Below, piece after piece: positions 8,113 to 15,767 of a stretch of DNA of 41,672 nucleotides (position 1 is its first letter; each line of letters opens with the position of its first letter). The translations under genes were made by a program, and so were the position numbers. Location of the stretch: the NCBI GenBank assembly GCA_944380415.1, contig CALWHN010000006.1, positions 1 through 41,672 on the forward strand. The letters run 5' to 3'. This DNA is from an uncultured Clostridia bacterium (GTDB lineage: Bacteria > Bacillota > Clostridia > Christensenellales > UBA1242). The notes under the pieces were generated by a model. That model worked only from the letters and a program-made list of their open reading frames with translations. It did no database searches and was not told where the DNA came from.

Positions 8113-8916
8113 ATGAAAAAGTTTTTAAAGGTTTTTTTGCTTTCCTTGGTTCTCGTTCCTTGCTGTATTGTTTTTGCTGCTTGCGGAGAGAGTGATCCGT
8201 TAAAATCTGCGCCAACGGCCCAGCTTCAATCAAGGCAGGAAATTAACACTGTTGGAACATATACAGATTCATCATATGAAGAGTTTTCAGCAATTGAAAC
8301 TTCAACAGAGATAAATAAATATAAGATAACAGGTTCATCTGAAATGAACTATAACGGAGAAACAATTACAGTTGATTTCAACTCAATTGTTGACCTTTCC
8401 GACCCTGAAAATCCAAAACTTGCAATGTTTTATGTTGCAGAGGGAAGCGGACAAAAAGCCTCCATGTCAGTTTTTGTTGTAGATGGGTATATGTATTCAG
8501 AGCTAAATGGCCAAAAGATCAAAGTTAAAATTGATGTTGGCGACTATATTTCAACAACTCCCGATGGCTTTATGGGAATTTCCGATCTTGATGGCCTTTT
8601 AGCAATGTTTGAAAGCGGCGATCAAAAACTTGTTGTTAAAAAAGCATCTGAAGGGGGCCAAACAAAATATGAAATCTCCCAAAGTTCAGCCTTTGAACTT
8701 TCAACAAGCGCAATCAACGCATCTATAAAAAACTTGAAATCATATGTCATCTTTAATGGAAACGAGATTGTTGGCTTTAGCGCAAGTTTAACGATGGACG
8801 CTTCCGTTCAAGGGCAAACGATGAGTATCGATTGCAACTCAACTCTAGCTGAATTTAACGAAGAAATTCAATTCCCAGATTTAACTAGCTATGTTGAAAC
8901 AGAAGCGATAACTTAA
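8113..8916 (+). CDS. Secreted lipoprotein, LppX/LprG-like architecture possible
   Basis: Lipoprotein of 267 residues with the signal MKKFLKVFLLSLVLVPCCIV and lipobox FAAC (Cys24). The mature protein alternates long strands and turns (KYKITGSSEMNYNGETITVDF, KLAMFYVAEGSGQKASMSVFVVDGYMYSELNGQKIK, VIFNGNEIVGFSASLTMDA). This layout recalls the half-barrel LolA/LppX/DUF6612-type lipoproteins, but I see no diagnostic residue. TTGGAGGG lies 5 nt before the ATG. No clear promoter is visible in the 110 bp between the leuS terminator and this gene. A bidirectional hairpin separates it from the convergent gene downstream. Confidence 0.75.
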   Translation: MKKFLKVFLLSLVLVPCCIVFAACGESDPLKSAPTAQLQSRQEINTVGTYTDSSYEEFSAIETSTEINKYKITGSSEMNYNGETITVDFNSIVDLSDPENPKLAMFYVAEGSGQKASMSVFVVDGYMYSELNGQKIKVKIDVGDYISTTPDGFMGISDLDGLLAMFESGDQKLVVKKASEGGQTKYEISQSSAFELSTSAINASIKNLKSYVIFNGNEIVGFSASLTMDASVQGQTMSIDCNSTLAEFNEEIQFPDLTSYVETEAIT

Positions 8917-8942
8917 AAAACCGCGTAGTGCGGTTTTTATCT
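8917..8942. terminator. Bidirectional terminator between convergent genes
   Basis: AAAACCGC (8917-8924) pairs with GCGGTTTT (8930-8937). A-tract and T-tract flanks let it work for the lipoprotein gene on plus and for the YgjV-like gene on minus, whose stop codon overlaps the 3' arm. Confidence 0.88.
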
Positions 8943-9518
8943 TTTTCTAAGCCTTGCTCTAAGGCGTTTTCTTTTTCGCCTTGGCTTAACATAATATAAA
9001 AGTCGTTTAATAATTGGAGTTGTTCTTTTATATATGTCATAATAGATTATTGCAATTATTGCTGCAATCAAACAGAACAATTCTCCAATTATATTTATAT
9101 AGGCTCCAACCAAAATGTTATAAGCAATTAAAATAGTTGAATTTAAAATCATTCCGTTCCTTAAAACAAACATGTTATCCTGCCAGGTTGCAAATGTAAG
9201 TATAATCACTCCTAAAAGAAATAACATGTCAACAGAAGAACTCCAAGTTACACCTGTTATTATTATAAAGCTTAGTTCAAATGTTACAAGCGTTACAATG
9301 CTTGGCTTTAAGTTAAATTTATTATAAAGAAAAAATATAACTGTTCTAATAATTGTTGCAACTGTTAAGAATGTTCCTGCAGCCTGGTCCAAAAGTATTA
9401 ATGAAATAATATTTATTGTATTAGAAATTAATAGTAAAATTAAAGACTTTGTTTTTGTCTTTTGAAGCCGGCTAAAAATTGAGAAAAGAACGGAAACAAT
9501 CTGCGAAGCTATAACCAT
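8937..9518 (-). CDS. YgjV-family inner-membrane protein
   Basis: Polytopic membrane protein of 193 residues with about six hydrophobic segments and a strongly basic C-terminus (KPRRKRKRLRARLRKR). The segment TWQDNMFVLRNGMILNSTILIAYNILVGAYINIIGE matches the pattern I know from YgjV (Imp-YgjV) proteins, whose function is unknown. The extreme Arg/Lys tail is probably cytosolic and could bind nucleic acid or lipid head groups. There is no Shine-Dalgarno. An extended -10 element sits 6 nt before the ATG, so the mRNA may be leaderless. It is convergent with the lipoprotein gene and shares its terminator. Confidence 0.75.
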   Translation of the reverse strand: MVIASQIVSVLFSIFSRLQKTKTKSLILLLISNTINIISLILLDQAAGTFLTVATIIRTVIFFLYNKFNLKPSIVTLVTFELSFIIITGVTWSSSVDMLFLLGVIILTFATWQDNMFVLRNGMILNSTILIAYNILVGAYINIIGELFCLIAAIIAIIYYDIYKRTTPIIKRLLYYVKPRRKRKRLRARLRKR

Positions 9519-9524
9519 ATTTAT

Positions 9525-9533
9525 ATAATAACA
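9525..9533 (-). promoter_or_regulatory. Extended -10 promoter, leaderless start of the ygjV-like gene
   Basis: Read on the minus strand: TGT then TATTAT (9530-9525), then 6 nt, then the ATG at 9518. No clear -35 at 17 bp and no Shine-Dalgarno. Confidence 0.45.
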
Positions 9534-9583
9534 CCAAAATTAAATAAATTAAATCAAATTTTTAATGCTTTAATATAAAACCC

Positions 9584-9612
9584 TTGTTTTTTTAATCATT
9601 TTGTTTTATAAT
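9584..9612 (+). promoter_or_regulatory. Sigma-A promoter of the SHOCT-protein gene
   Basis: TTGTTT at 9584-9589, a 17-bp spacer and TATAAT at 9607-9612, followed by CGGAGGA before the ATG at 9629. Confidence 0.75.
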
Positions 9613-9628
9613 TTAAGCGGAGGATTCT

Positions 9629-10231
9629 ATGAAAAAAGGTTCACTTTTAATTGGTGCATGTGGTGTTTTGCAAATTATTTTTGCAATATATCTTTTTGCA
9701 TTGTGCGGGGTTTTATTTTCAAGCGAAACTTTTGTTTTGGATTTGTCAACTGGGTTCGTTAAAGTTTTCAATTCTTCGCCATCAATTGAAGTAACAAGAA
9801 ACGGCTTTTTAGCAATCTTTGTTGTTTTGGCCTTTTTTGCTCTTGTTCTAGGAGTTTTAAGGTTTAAACAAATAAGAGTTGAGCTTGGCGAGTATTACAA
9901 GGATTCTTCAAAACTTGTTTCAAGCATGATTTACATGTTAATTTGCGCTTGTCTTTTCTTTGTTCTCTTTGGAATTTGCAATCAAGCTGATGTTTACATT
10001 CCGCTAATCTTGGTTGCAGCCATAATTCCTCTTGTAACCTTCCTTGTAACTCTTTTTGCAATTGTTGTCTTCCACATTGGAAAGAAAAACAGCCTCAAAC
10101 CAAAGCCTGCTTCAATTGTTGCAACTGGAGATCATTACACAGCGCTTAAGAGATTAAACTCTTTAAAAGAAAGCGGCGAAATCTCAAAAAAAGAATATGA
10201 AAAAGAAAAGGAAAAGATTTTGGGCAAATAA
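9629..10231 (+). CDS. Membrane protein with C-terminal SHOCT domain
   Basis: A 200-residue protein with four hydrophobic helices (about residues 5-30, 60-80, 98-118 and 124-150). A C-terminal SHOCT motif of roughly 28 residues follows, ALKRLNSLKESGEISKKEYE and on, with the typical L-x2-L-x4-G-x-I-[ST]-x2-E-[YF]-E-x2-K pattern. SHOCT domains are short helical oligomerisation or interaction modules; the target here is unknown. CGGAGGA lies 6 nt before the ATG. It has its own promoter and a terminator, so it is a single-gene unit. Confidence 0.8.
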   Translation: MKKGSLLIGACGVLQIIFAIYLFALCGVLFSSETFVLDLSTGFVKVFNSSPSIEVTRNGFLAIFVVLAFFALVLGVLRFKQIRVELGEYYKDSSKLVSSMIYMLICACLFFVLFGICNQADVYIPLILVAAIIPLVTFLVTLFAIVVFHIGKKNSLKPKPASIVATGDHYTALKRLNSLKESGEISKKEYEKEKEKILGK

Positions 10232-10254
10232 TCGCCAACAATCTTTTCTTTTTT
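10212..10254 (+). terminator. Terminator after the SHOCT-protein gene
   Basis: AAAAGATT near 10212 pairs with AATCTTTT near 10240, with an imperfect inner GGC/GCC extension, followed by CTTTTTT. The arms overlap the final codons of the gene. Confidence 0.7.
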
Positions 10255-10308
10255 ACATAAAATTTTGTTTTATTCCATAAATCAAAATTAAAAATTATTT
10301 AGATTGGT

Positions 10309-10314
10309 TATAAT
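10309..10314 (+). promoter_or_regulatory. Putative -10 element for the CvpA-like gene
   Basis: A perfect TATAAT 16 bp before the start at 10331, but no good -35 at 17 bp. AAAAAGGAG follows as the Shine-Dalgarno. Confidence 0.4.
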
Positions 10315-10330
10315 TAAAAAAGGAGAAAAC

Positions 10331-13300
10331 ATGGAACTTACTTCAATAATAACGTTAGTTGCCTATTTAGTTTTGGTTCTTTCGCTTGCAATAGGCTTCT
10401 TATTTGGCCTTAAAAGGGGGCTTGTTCGAAGTTCAATTAGGCTTGGAACATTTCTCGTTTTTGTTGTGATTGCGGGGTTGATAACCATGCCAATTTCAAA
10501 TGCAATTGCAAATATAGACATTTCTGGAATAGGCTGGGAAGTCAACGGAGAAGTTGTTTCAAACCTTCCAGACGGAATAGCCGCGCTTCTTCTTCAAAAT
10601 GAACAAATAAGTCAAGCGGCGGCAGAAATGCCTTCCGTCTTATCATTAATTGAAAGTTTGCCCGCTGCAATAATTTCAATTGTTGTCTTCATACTTCTTG
10701 TTTTGGTCATGAGCTTTTTAAGCTGGATTGTCTATGTGATAATCGAAAAATTTGCACTAAAACAAAGCAGGCTTGAAAGAAAGGCAAAAAAGCAAATTAA
10801 ACAGGATAAGAAAAATTTAAAAGGTCAGATTGCAAAACCTTCTTCCGTTCAGGTTATTGTTCCAAAGGAAAACAGAAGAAGGTGGCTTGGCTCGGCCGTT
10901 GGCCTTGTTTTTGGGTTTTTGTTTATCTTTTGCCTTTTCATTCCAATAAGCTCGCTAACTTCAACAATTTCTGAAATTGCTTCTTCTCCTTCTTCTCCAA
11001 GCGTAAATGCAGAGCAAGGCGGCGAATTTTTAACTGAAACAAGTTCCGATCTTTTAAAATATTATCTTGGCGAGGAAACAATTTCATATGTTGACGCCTT
11101 CAGTCAAAGCGTTCCTGGAAAGATGCTGACGCTTGGCGGATTTGACGATGTTATTTTCGATGCTCTGACCTCTGTTTCTGTTAACAGCGAAAAATTTGCT
11201 TTCAGAAAAGATGTTTTAACTTTAACAAAAGTTTATGATGAATATGTGTTTTTAGTTGACGAAATTGGCGCAAGTGAAAACTATAAAAATGTTGACTTTG
11301 ATAAAATTGAAAGGCTTTTAAACCAAGTTTTAGACATGGGAATTGTTCGCGCTCTTGCAGAAGAGGCACTTCCATATGCCTTGACTTTGGTATATGATTC
11401 AGAGGGTTTTGTAAATTTTGAATACAACCAAGAGGTTAAAACTGCACTAGACAATGTTGTTGAAAGTTTGAAATCTTCAAAATCCGGCTTTGTAAACACT
11501 CTTAAAAGCGACCTCTCTTCAATTTTAAAAATTTGCCAATCTGCCTGCCAAGTCGGCCTTGTTGACAGCTGGGTTGGAGGAGAAAGAGACCTTTCAACTT
11601 TTATAAATTCTTTGGTCGCACAAGACTATAAATTAATTAATTCTTTAACGGAAAATTTAACATCTTCCTACACTCTCCGATGCATTTTAACAGGCGGACT
11701 AAATGTTGCTTTTGAGGTTGTTCAAGACCAAACAAATGACGAACTCTATCTTGGAGATTTAGACCAAAATAAAATCGATTGGTCTCTGGCGAACACTTCG
11801 CTTAATTCTCTTTTAAGAAACGCAGTTGATGGCTATTTAATTTTGGATAAGAATGGAATTGACCAAAACAACATTGAAAACCTTTTCTCCGAAAAGTTTT
11901 CAACGGAAGATTTTAACGCTTTAATTTCACTTGTTGGAAGTGAACTTGAGCTTTTAAAATCAAGCCCACTGTTTGTTTCACAAGAAATTAACGCTTACAA
12001 TCAACTTGTTGACTACGTTGTTTTACAAGAACCATTTAATGAACTTTTAGATGCACCTCTTCTAAAATCTCTCAATTGGGAGGAGGAAATCAATCAAATC
12101 AAACCTTCGCTAACAGTTCTTAAAGAACAGGGAATTTTTGATTACGCGTTAAACAATGATTTGAACATAACGGAAATTTGCACTCTTCTTATAAATGAAG
12201 AAAGTTTGGACAACCAAACCTATGTTAGAGAGGTTTTGAAACCACTTTTGGATTCAAGATTATCTCAAAAACCAATTAAATATGCGCTTGAACTTGCAAA
12301 TGAAAACATGGACACGCTACGAGAAAAAATTGGCCAAGAAGTTGTTGACATCGACCTTTCAAACTTCACATATCTAAGCGCAGCAGATAAGGAAGAAATT
12401 ATAAACTTGCTTGATGGCTTTGTTGTAATGGTTGTTGACTTTGGCTTTGAAAGTTTTGCAGACGACACTCTCTCAACAATTCTTTCCTTGAACGACCAAT
12501 CTTTAAGCGGAGGGGTTAACTCAGATTATATCGTAAACATAATTAATCCTCTTTCAAAAATTTCAATCTTACGCCCAACCTATAATTCAATCTTCCAAGC
12601 AGCTCAAAACAACGAAGAATTCAACCAATATCTGACTCTTGGTGAAGCTGCTAGCGAAGATTTCAGTTGGGAGAAAGAATTTGAAATTATAAATGTTCTA
12701 CTTTCAATCTTTGAAAAAGAAAATAACGAAGAGTCCGTTGTCAACATGCTCTTCCCAACTGGAGAAATTGGTTCTGTTGAAATAACAAACGAGCTTATTT
12801 CAAAAATTTTCAACAACCTAAAACTTCCTCTCTATGAAACGCTTCCACAGTCATCTTCAATTAGAGTTATGATAAACAATCTCTATGACAGCAAAATTTT
12901 AAAACAAACTCTTGTCTATTTGATCAACACGCTCAATGAAAGCGTTGGAGAACAAATTTCATCAGAGGAAAACGTTGTTTCAATTTCTCCAATTGGTTTG
13001 GATAGGTTGACGGAAGACCAAGAGGAGGACATCGTTGTAATCCTTGAAAGATTAGCAGATTGTTTTGACATTTTAACAGGCGAAAATTTTGACCTCGGAA
13101 ACATGACAGACGAGGAAATTGAAAAAGTTGGCTCCTTCTTGAATTCCTTGAAAGAAAATGCCTATGATTATTCAAATAGTTCTCCAAACCCAGATTGCGT
13201 TTTGAGTTCAGATGGAAAAACAGTTGAAAACGGTGGAATTTTTGCAGAACTTTACATTGCAATGATCGACTATGCAAAACAGTCGTACTCCTTCTCTGGA

Positions 13301-13882
13301 AACGTTTCATATGGCGAAATTGAATGGATAAACTTCTTAAAAACAGCACAAAAACTTTCAAGCCTCTCCAGCGGCGGAAATATCTTGGACATTTTAGCCG
13401 ATCCAGAATCTGGCGTTGATGTTGGAGATGCCCTGGAAGTTGTTGGCGCAAGCGAGGACACTTCAAACAAAATTTCGGACATTCAAAATTCGTTTGTAAA
13501 TGTTGACAGTTCATCTTCGCAATCTTTTGAAGACCTTTCAAACTCTCTTGGAAATATAACAGAGGAAAATGCAAGTGAAATCGTTGACATCGTTCAATCT
13601 GCAATTGGAGAGGACATTTCGTCTTCCGTTGACCTCTCTTATATTCAAAAAGAGCAGGCAGTTAGCAGCAGAATTAGCCTTCTTATGACAACAGGAATTA
13701 ATAGCGAAAACTTGGAAGAATCGCTGTCAGACCTCTGCAACGGAGCAACTCTTGTCCTTCAACGCGCAGTTGCCTCTGGCGTTACAATTTCAAGTTCACT
13801 GAGCACCGAAGAACTTTCAGCTGCAATAGATTCAAAAACAACAGATGAAACAGTTAGAAATTTGGTTAAAGCTCTTTTCTAA
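10331..13882 (+). CDS. Giant CvpA-like membrane protein (1183 aa) with a large acidic C-terminal region
   Basis: The N-terminal ~210 residues look like a CvpA/colicin V production-type domain: helices at about 5-27, 36-53, 112-138 and 186-208, with the FGLKRGLVRSSIRL turn that follows helix 1 in CvpA proteins. A basic loop (residues 144-183) separates helices 3 and 4. Typical CvpA proteins are about 160-220 residues. Here another ~970 residues follow the last helix: hydrophilic, rich in Glu, Asp, Ser, Asn and Leu, mostly helical in pattern, without recognisable enzyme motifs. If the fourth helix spans, this mass lies on one side of the membrane, probably outside. The start at 10331 is chosen for its GGAG; an in-frame start 9 codons upstream would read through the promoter. 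rsmH follows after 14 bp, suggesting co-transcription with the division cluster. Confidence 0.72.
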   Translation: MELTSIITLVAYLVLVLSLAIGFLFGLKRGLVRSSIRLGTFLVFVVIAGLITMPISNAIANIDISGIGWEVNGEVVSNLPDGIAALLLQNEQISQAAAEMPSVLSLIESLPAAIISIVVFILLVLVMSFLSWIVYVIIEKFALKQSRLERKAKKQIKQDKKNLKGQIAKPSSVQVIVPKENRRRWLGSAVGLVFGFLFIFCLFIPISSLTSTISEIASSPSSPSVNAEQGGEFLTETSSDLLKYYLGEETISYVDAFSQSVPGKMLTLGGFDDVIFDALTSVSVNSEKFAFRKDVLTLTKVYDEYVFLVDEIGASENYKNVDFDKIERLLNQVLDMGIVRALAEEALPYALTLVYDSEGFVNFEYNQEVKTALDNVVESLKSSKSGFVNTLKSDLSSILKICQSACQVGLVDSWVGGERDLSTFINSLVAQDYKLINSLTENLTSSYTLRCILTGGLNVAFEVVQDQTNDELYLGDLDQNKIDWSLANTSLNSLLRNAVDGYLILDKNGIDQNNIENLFSEKFSTEDFNALISLVGSELELLKSSPLFVSQEINAYNQLVDYVVLQEPFNELLDAPLLKSLNWEEEINQIKPSLTVLKEQGIFDYALNNDLNITEICTLLINEESLDNQTYVREVLKPLLDSRLSQKPIKYALELANENMDTLREKIGQEVVDIDLSNFTYLSAADKEEIINLLDGFVVMVVDFGFESFADDTLSTILSLNDQSLSGGVNSDYIVNIINPLSKISILRPTYNSIFQAAQNNEEFNQYLTLGEAASEDFSWEKEFEIINVLLSIFEKENNEESVVNMLFPTGEIGSVEITNELISKIFNNLKLPLYETLPQSSSIRVMINNLYDSKILKQTLVYLINTLNESVGEQISSEENVVSISPIGLDRLTEDQEEDIVVILERLADCFDILTGENFDLGNMTDEEIEKVGSFLNSLKENAYDYSNSSPNPDCVLSSDGKTVENGGIFAELYIAMIDYAKQSYSFSGNVSYGEIEWINFLKTAQKLSSLSSGGNILDILADPESGVDVGDALEVVGASEDTSNKISDIQNSFVNVDSSSSQSFEDLSNSLGNITEENASEIVDIVQSAIGEDISSSVDLSYIQKEQAVSSRISLLMTTGINSENLEESLSDLCNGATLVLQRAVASGVTISSSLSTEELSAAIDSKTTDETVRNLVKALF

Positions 13883-13896
13883 CTTAGGATGAAAGA

Positions 13897-14862
13897 ATGG
13901 AAAATACATATCACATTCCCGTTTTATTAAACGAGGTTATAAGCGGTTTGGAAATTAAACCAAACGGAATTTATGTTGACCTAACCCTTGGCGGAGCCGG
14001 CCACAGCAGCGAAATTGCAAAAAAACTTTCAAATGGAATTCTAATAGGTTTCGACAAAGATTTAGAGGCAATTTTAGAGTCAACAAAAAAACTTTCAAAG
14101 ATTATAAAAATTTCAAAAGACGGTATTCCAAAGGCAGGCGAAGCTTTGCTTATCAACAAAGATTTTAAACTTGCGCCAGAAATTTTAAAAAGTTTGGGAA
14201 TTGAAAGTGTTGACGGAATTTTAATTGACCTTGGCGTAAGTTCTCATCAAATTGACACTCCAAGCAGAGGCTTCAGTTTTAAATCCTCCGGCGATTTGGA
14301 CATGCGAATGGATCAATCTCAAAGCTTAACTGCAAAAAAACTTGTAAATGAACTTAGTGAAGAGCAGCTAAAAAAAATCTTTTGGGAGTTTGGCGAGGAA
14401 GAATTTGCAAGCAAAATTGCAAAAAATATCGTTAAAGAAAGGCAAAACGGCCCAATTGAAACAACTCTTCAACTAAACGAAATTGTTGAAAACGCTCTCC
14501 CAAAAAAAGTTGTTTTTTCAAGAGGTGGAGCGGCAAAAAAAGTTTTCCAAGCGCTAAGGATTGCCGTTAACGGCGAACTTGACAACTTAAAAGAAACCTT
14601 GGAAAATTTAATTGAAATGTTGAAGCCTGGTGGAAAAATTTGCATAATTTCCTTCCATTCGCTTGAGGACAGAATTGTCAAATCAGTCTTTAAAGAAAAA
14701 AGTTTGGGCTGCGTTTGTCCTCCCTCTTTTCCAAAATGTGTTTGCAACCACATTCCTTCAATAAAAATAATAACTAAAAAGCCAATTGTCGCCTCCGAGC
14801 AAGAACTTAAACAAAATTCAAGGAGCGCAAGTGCAAAACTTAGGATTGCAGAAAAAATTTAA
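13897..14862 (+). CDS. rsmH: 16S rRNA (cytosine-1402-N4)-methyltransferase RsmH
   Basis: SAM-dependent enzyme (old name MraW) that methylates N4 of C1402 in the ribosomal P site. The 321-residue sequence opens with the typical HIPVLLNEVISGL, then the SAM-binding LTLGGAGHS, the DLGVSSHQID motif, GFSFKSSGDLDMRMD and the late ISFHSLEDRIVK segment, plus a C-terminal basic, Cys-containing region (CVCPPSFPKCVC). All family landmarks are there. An AGGATGAAAG ribosome-binding site lies before the ATG. It sits ahead of the ftsL-like and PBP genes as in the classic dcw cluster, but mraZ is absent and a giant CvpA-like gene takes its place. Confidence 0.96.
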   Translation: MENTYHIPVLLNEVISGLEIKPNGIYVDLTLGGAGHSSEIAKKLSNGILIGFDKDLEAILESTKKLSKIIKISKDGIPKAGEALLINKDFKLAPEILKSLGIESVDGILIDLGVSSHQIDTPSRGFSFKSSGDLDMRMDQSQSLTAKKLVNELSEEQLKKIFWEFGEEEFASKIAKNIVKERQNGPIETTLQLNEIVENALPKKVVFSRGGAAKKVFQALRIAVNGELDNLKETLENLIEMLKPGGKICIISFHSLEDRIVKSVFKEKSLGCVCPPSFPKCVCNHIPSIKIITKKPIVASEQELKQNSRSASAKLRIAEKI

Positions 14863-14868
14863 TTTTAC

Positions 14869-14897
14869 TTGAAATTTTTTTCTTTGTGATGTATAGT
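14869..14897 (+). promoter_or_regulatory. Leaderless promoter of the ftsL-like gene
   Basis: TTGAAA at 14869-14874, a 17-bp spacer and TATAGT at 14892-14897. Only 6 nt separate the -10 from the ATG at 14904 and there is no Shine-Dalgarno, so transcription should begin at the start codon. Confidence 0.6.
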
Positions 14898-14903
14898 TAA
14901 ATT

Positions 14904-15692
14904 ATGGATTTGAAAAGAGAAACAACCGTTTCAATTTTGGAAAAAACCGAAAGTAAGCCTGAAGTCGTTTTTGAAACCGATGTTGAAGAAAAAAAACAAG
15001 AGGCTAAAAAAACGCTTTTTTCAAACACGCCTTCAAAATACATGGAAAATTTAAAGAAAAATTTTTCAAAGGAAGAAGAGCAACAAAAAAAAGAAGCAAA
15101 AGTGACGCCAAAAATTCAATTTGAGGCAGCCGAAACATTCTTTGCAGAAAAACAAAAGAGCGACAAAAAGCAAGCAAAGGGCCAAGTTTCCTTTCAATCT
15201 GTCTATGCCCCGGCTGAAGAAGAGGAAATTTTAATAGAAACCAAGCCAGCCGTTGAAGAAGAAAAAGTTGAAGAACAAATTGAAGAAGAGCAAGAAACTC
15301 CTAAGCTGGAGGAAGAAACAGTTTCTGAGGAAGAAGAAAAACCAAGACAAAAGCCAAAATTCAAAACAAGGCTCAAAATAATTTGCGTTGGAGCAGTTTT
15401 GGTTTTAGCTTGCATGATTGGTTGGACAATTGCAAACGCTGTTCAAATAGAAACATTAACTTCCGAAATGGAACAGGCAAATAAAATTTATTCCGTAAAC
15501 ATAGTAACCCACATCAGCAACATTTCAAAAGCAGACGATTTAACAAATCCGGACAGCATTTTTAACTTAGACGAGCTTTCAAATGCAGAAGTAATTCCTC
15601 TTCAGCCAACTCCAAGCGCTCCAACAGAATACAGCGTTAGAAGTAATTGGTTTGACAGGGTTTGTAACTGGCTTTCAAATCTTTTCAGCTAA
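14904..15692 (+). CDS. FtsL-like bitopic division protein with a long acidic cytosolic region
   Basis: By position (between rsmH and the PBP) and topology this is the FtsL equivalent of the septal FtsL/DivIC/PBP complex; direct sequence similarity is weak. The 262 residues hold a long charged cytosolic region (1-155) dominated by Glu/Lys runs, one membrane helix (about 158-179), and a short outer part that begins coiled-coil-like (VQIETLTSEMEQANKIY) and ends in a hydrophobic amphipathic tail (WFDRVCNWLSNLF). FtsL proteins are usually near 100-120 residues, so the cytosolic extension is unusual. The first 20 residues carry the motif ETTVSILEK...ESKP, which recurs at the start of the Pth in this window. 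No Shine-Dalgarno; apparently leaderless. Confidence 0.6.
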   Translation: MDLKRETTVSILEKTESKPEVVFETDVEEKKQEAKKTLFSNTPSKYMENLKKNFSKEEEQQKKEAKVTPKIQFEAAETFFAEKQKSDKKQAKGQVSFQSVYAPAEEEEILIETKPAVEEEKVEEQIEEEQETPKLEEETVSEEEEKPRQKPKFKTRLKIICVGAVLVLACMIGWTIANAVQIETLTSEMEQANKIYSVNIVTHISNISKADDLTNPDSIFNLDELSNAEVIPLQPTPSAPTEYSVRSNWFDRVCNWLSNLFS

Positions 15693-15767
15693 ATTCAACA
15701 AAATAAACTAAATTAACATAAAAATTCGCATCTTTAAATAAAAATATTTTGAAGGAGCGAATTTTTT

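Noticed and set aside
12933..13604. 223-codon open frame on the minus strand inside the CvpA-like gene
   Set aside because: It is Leu/Arg/Gln-rich, lacks a Shine-Dalgarno and mirrors the codon pattern of the plus-strand gene; it is a shadow frame.
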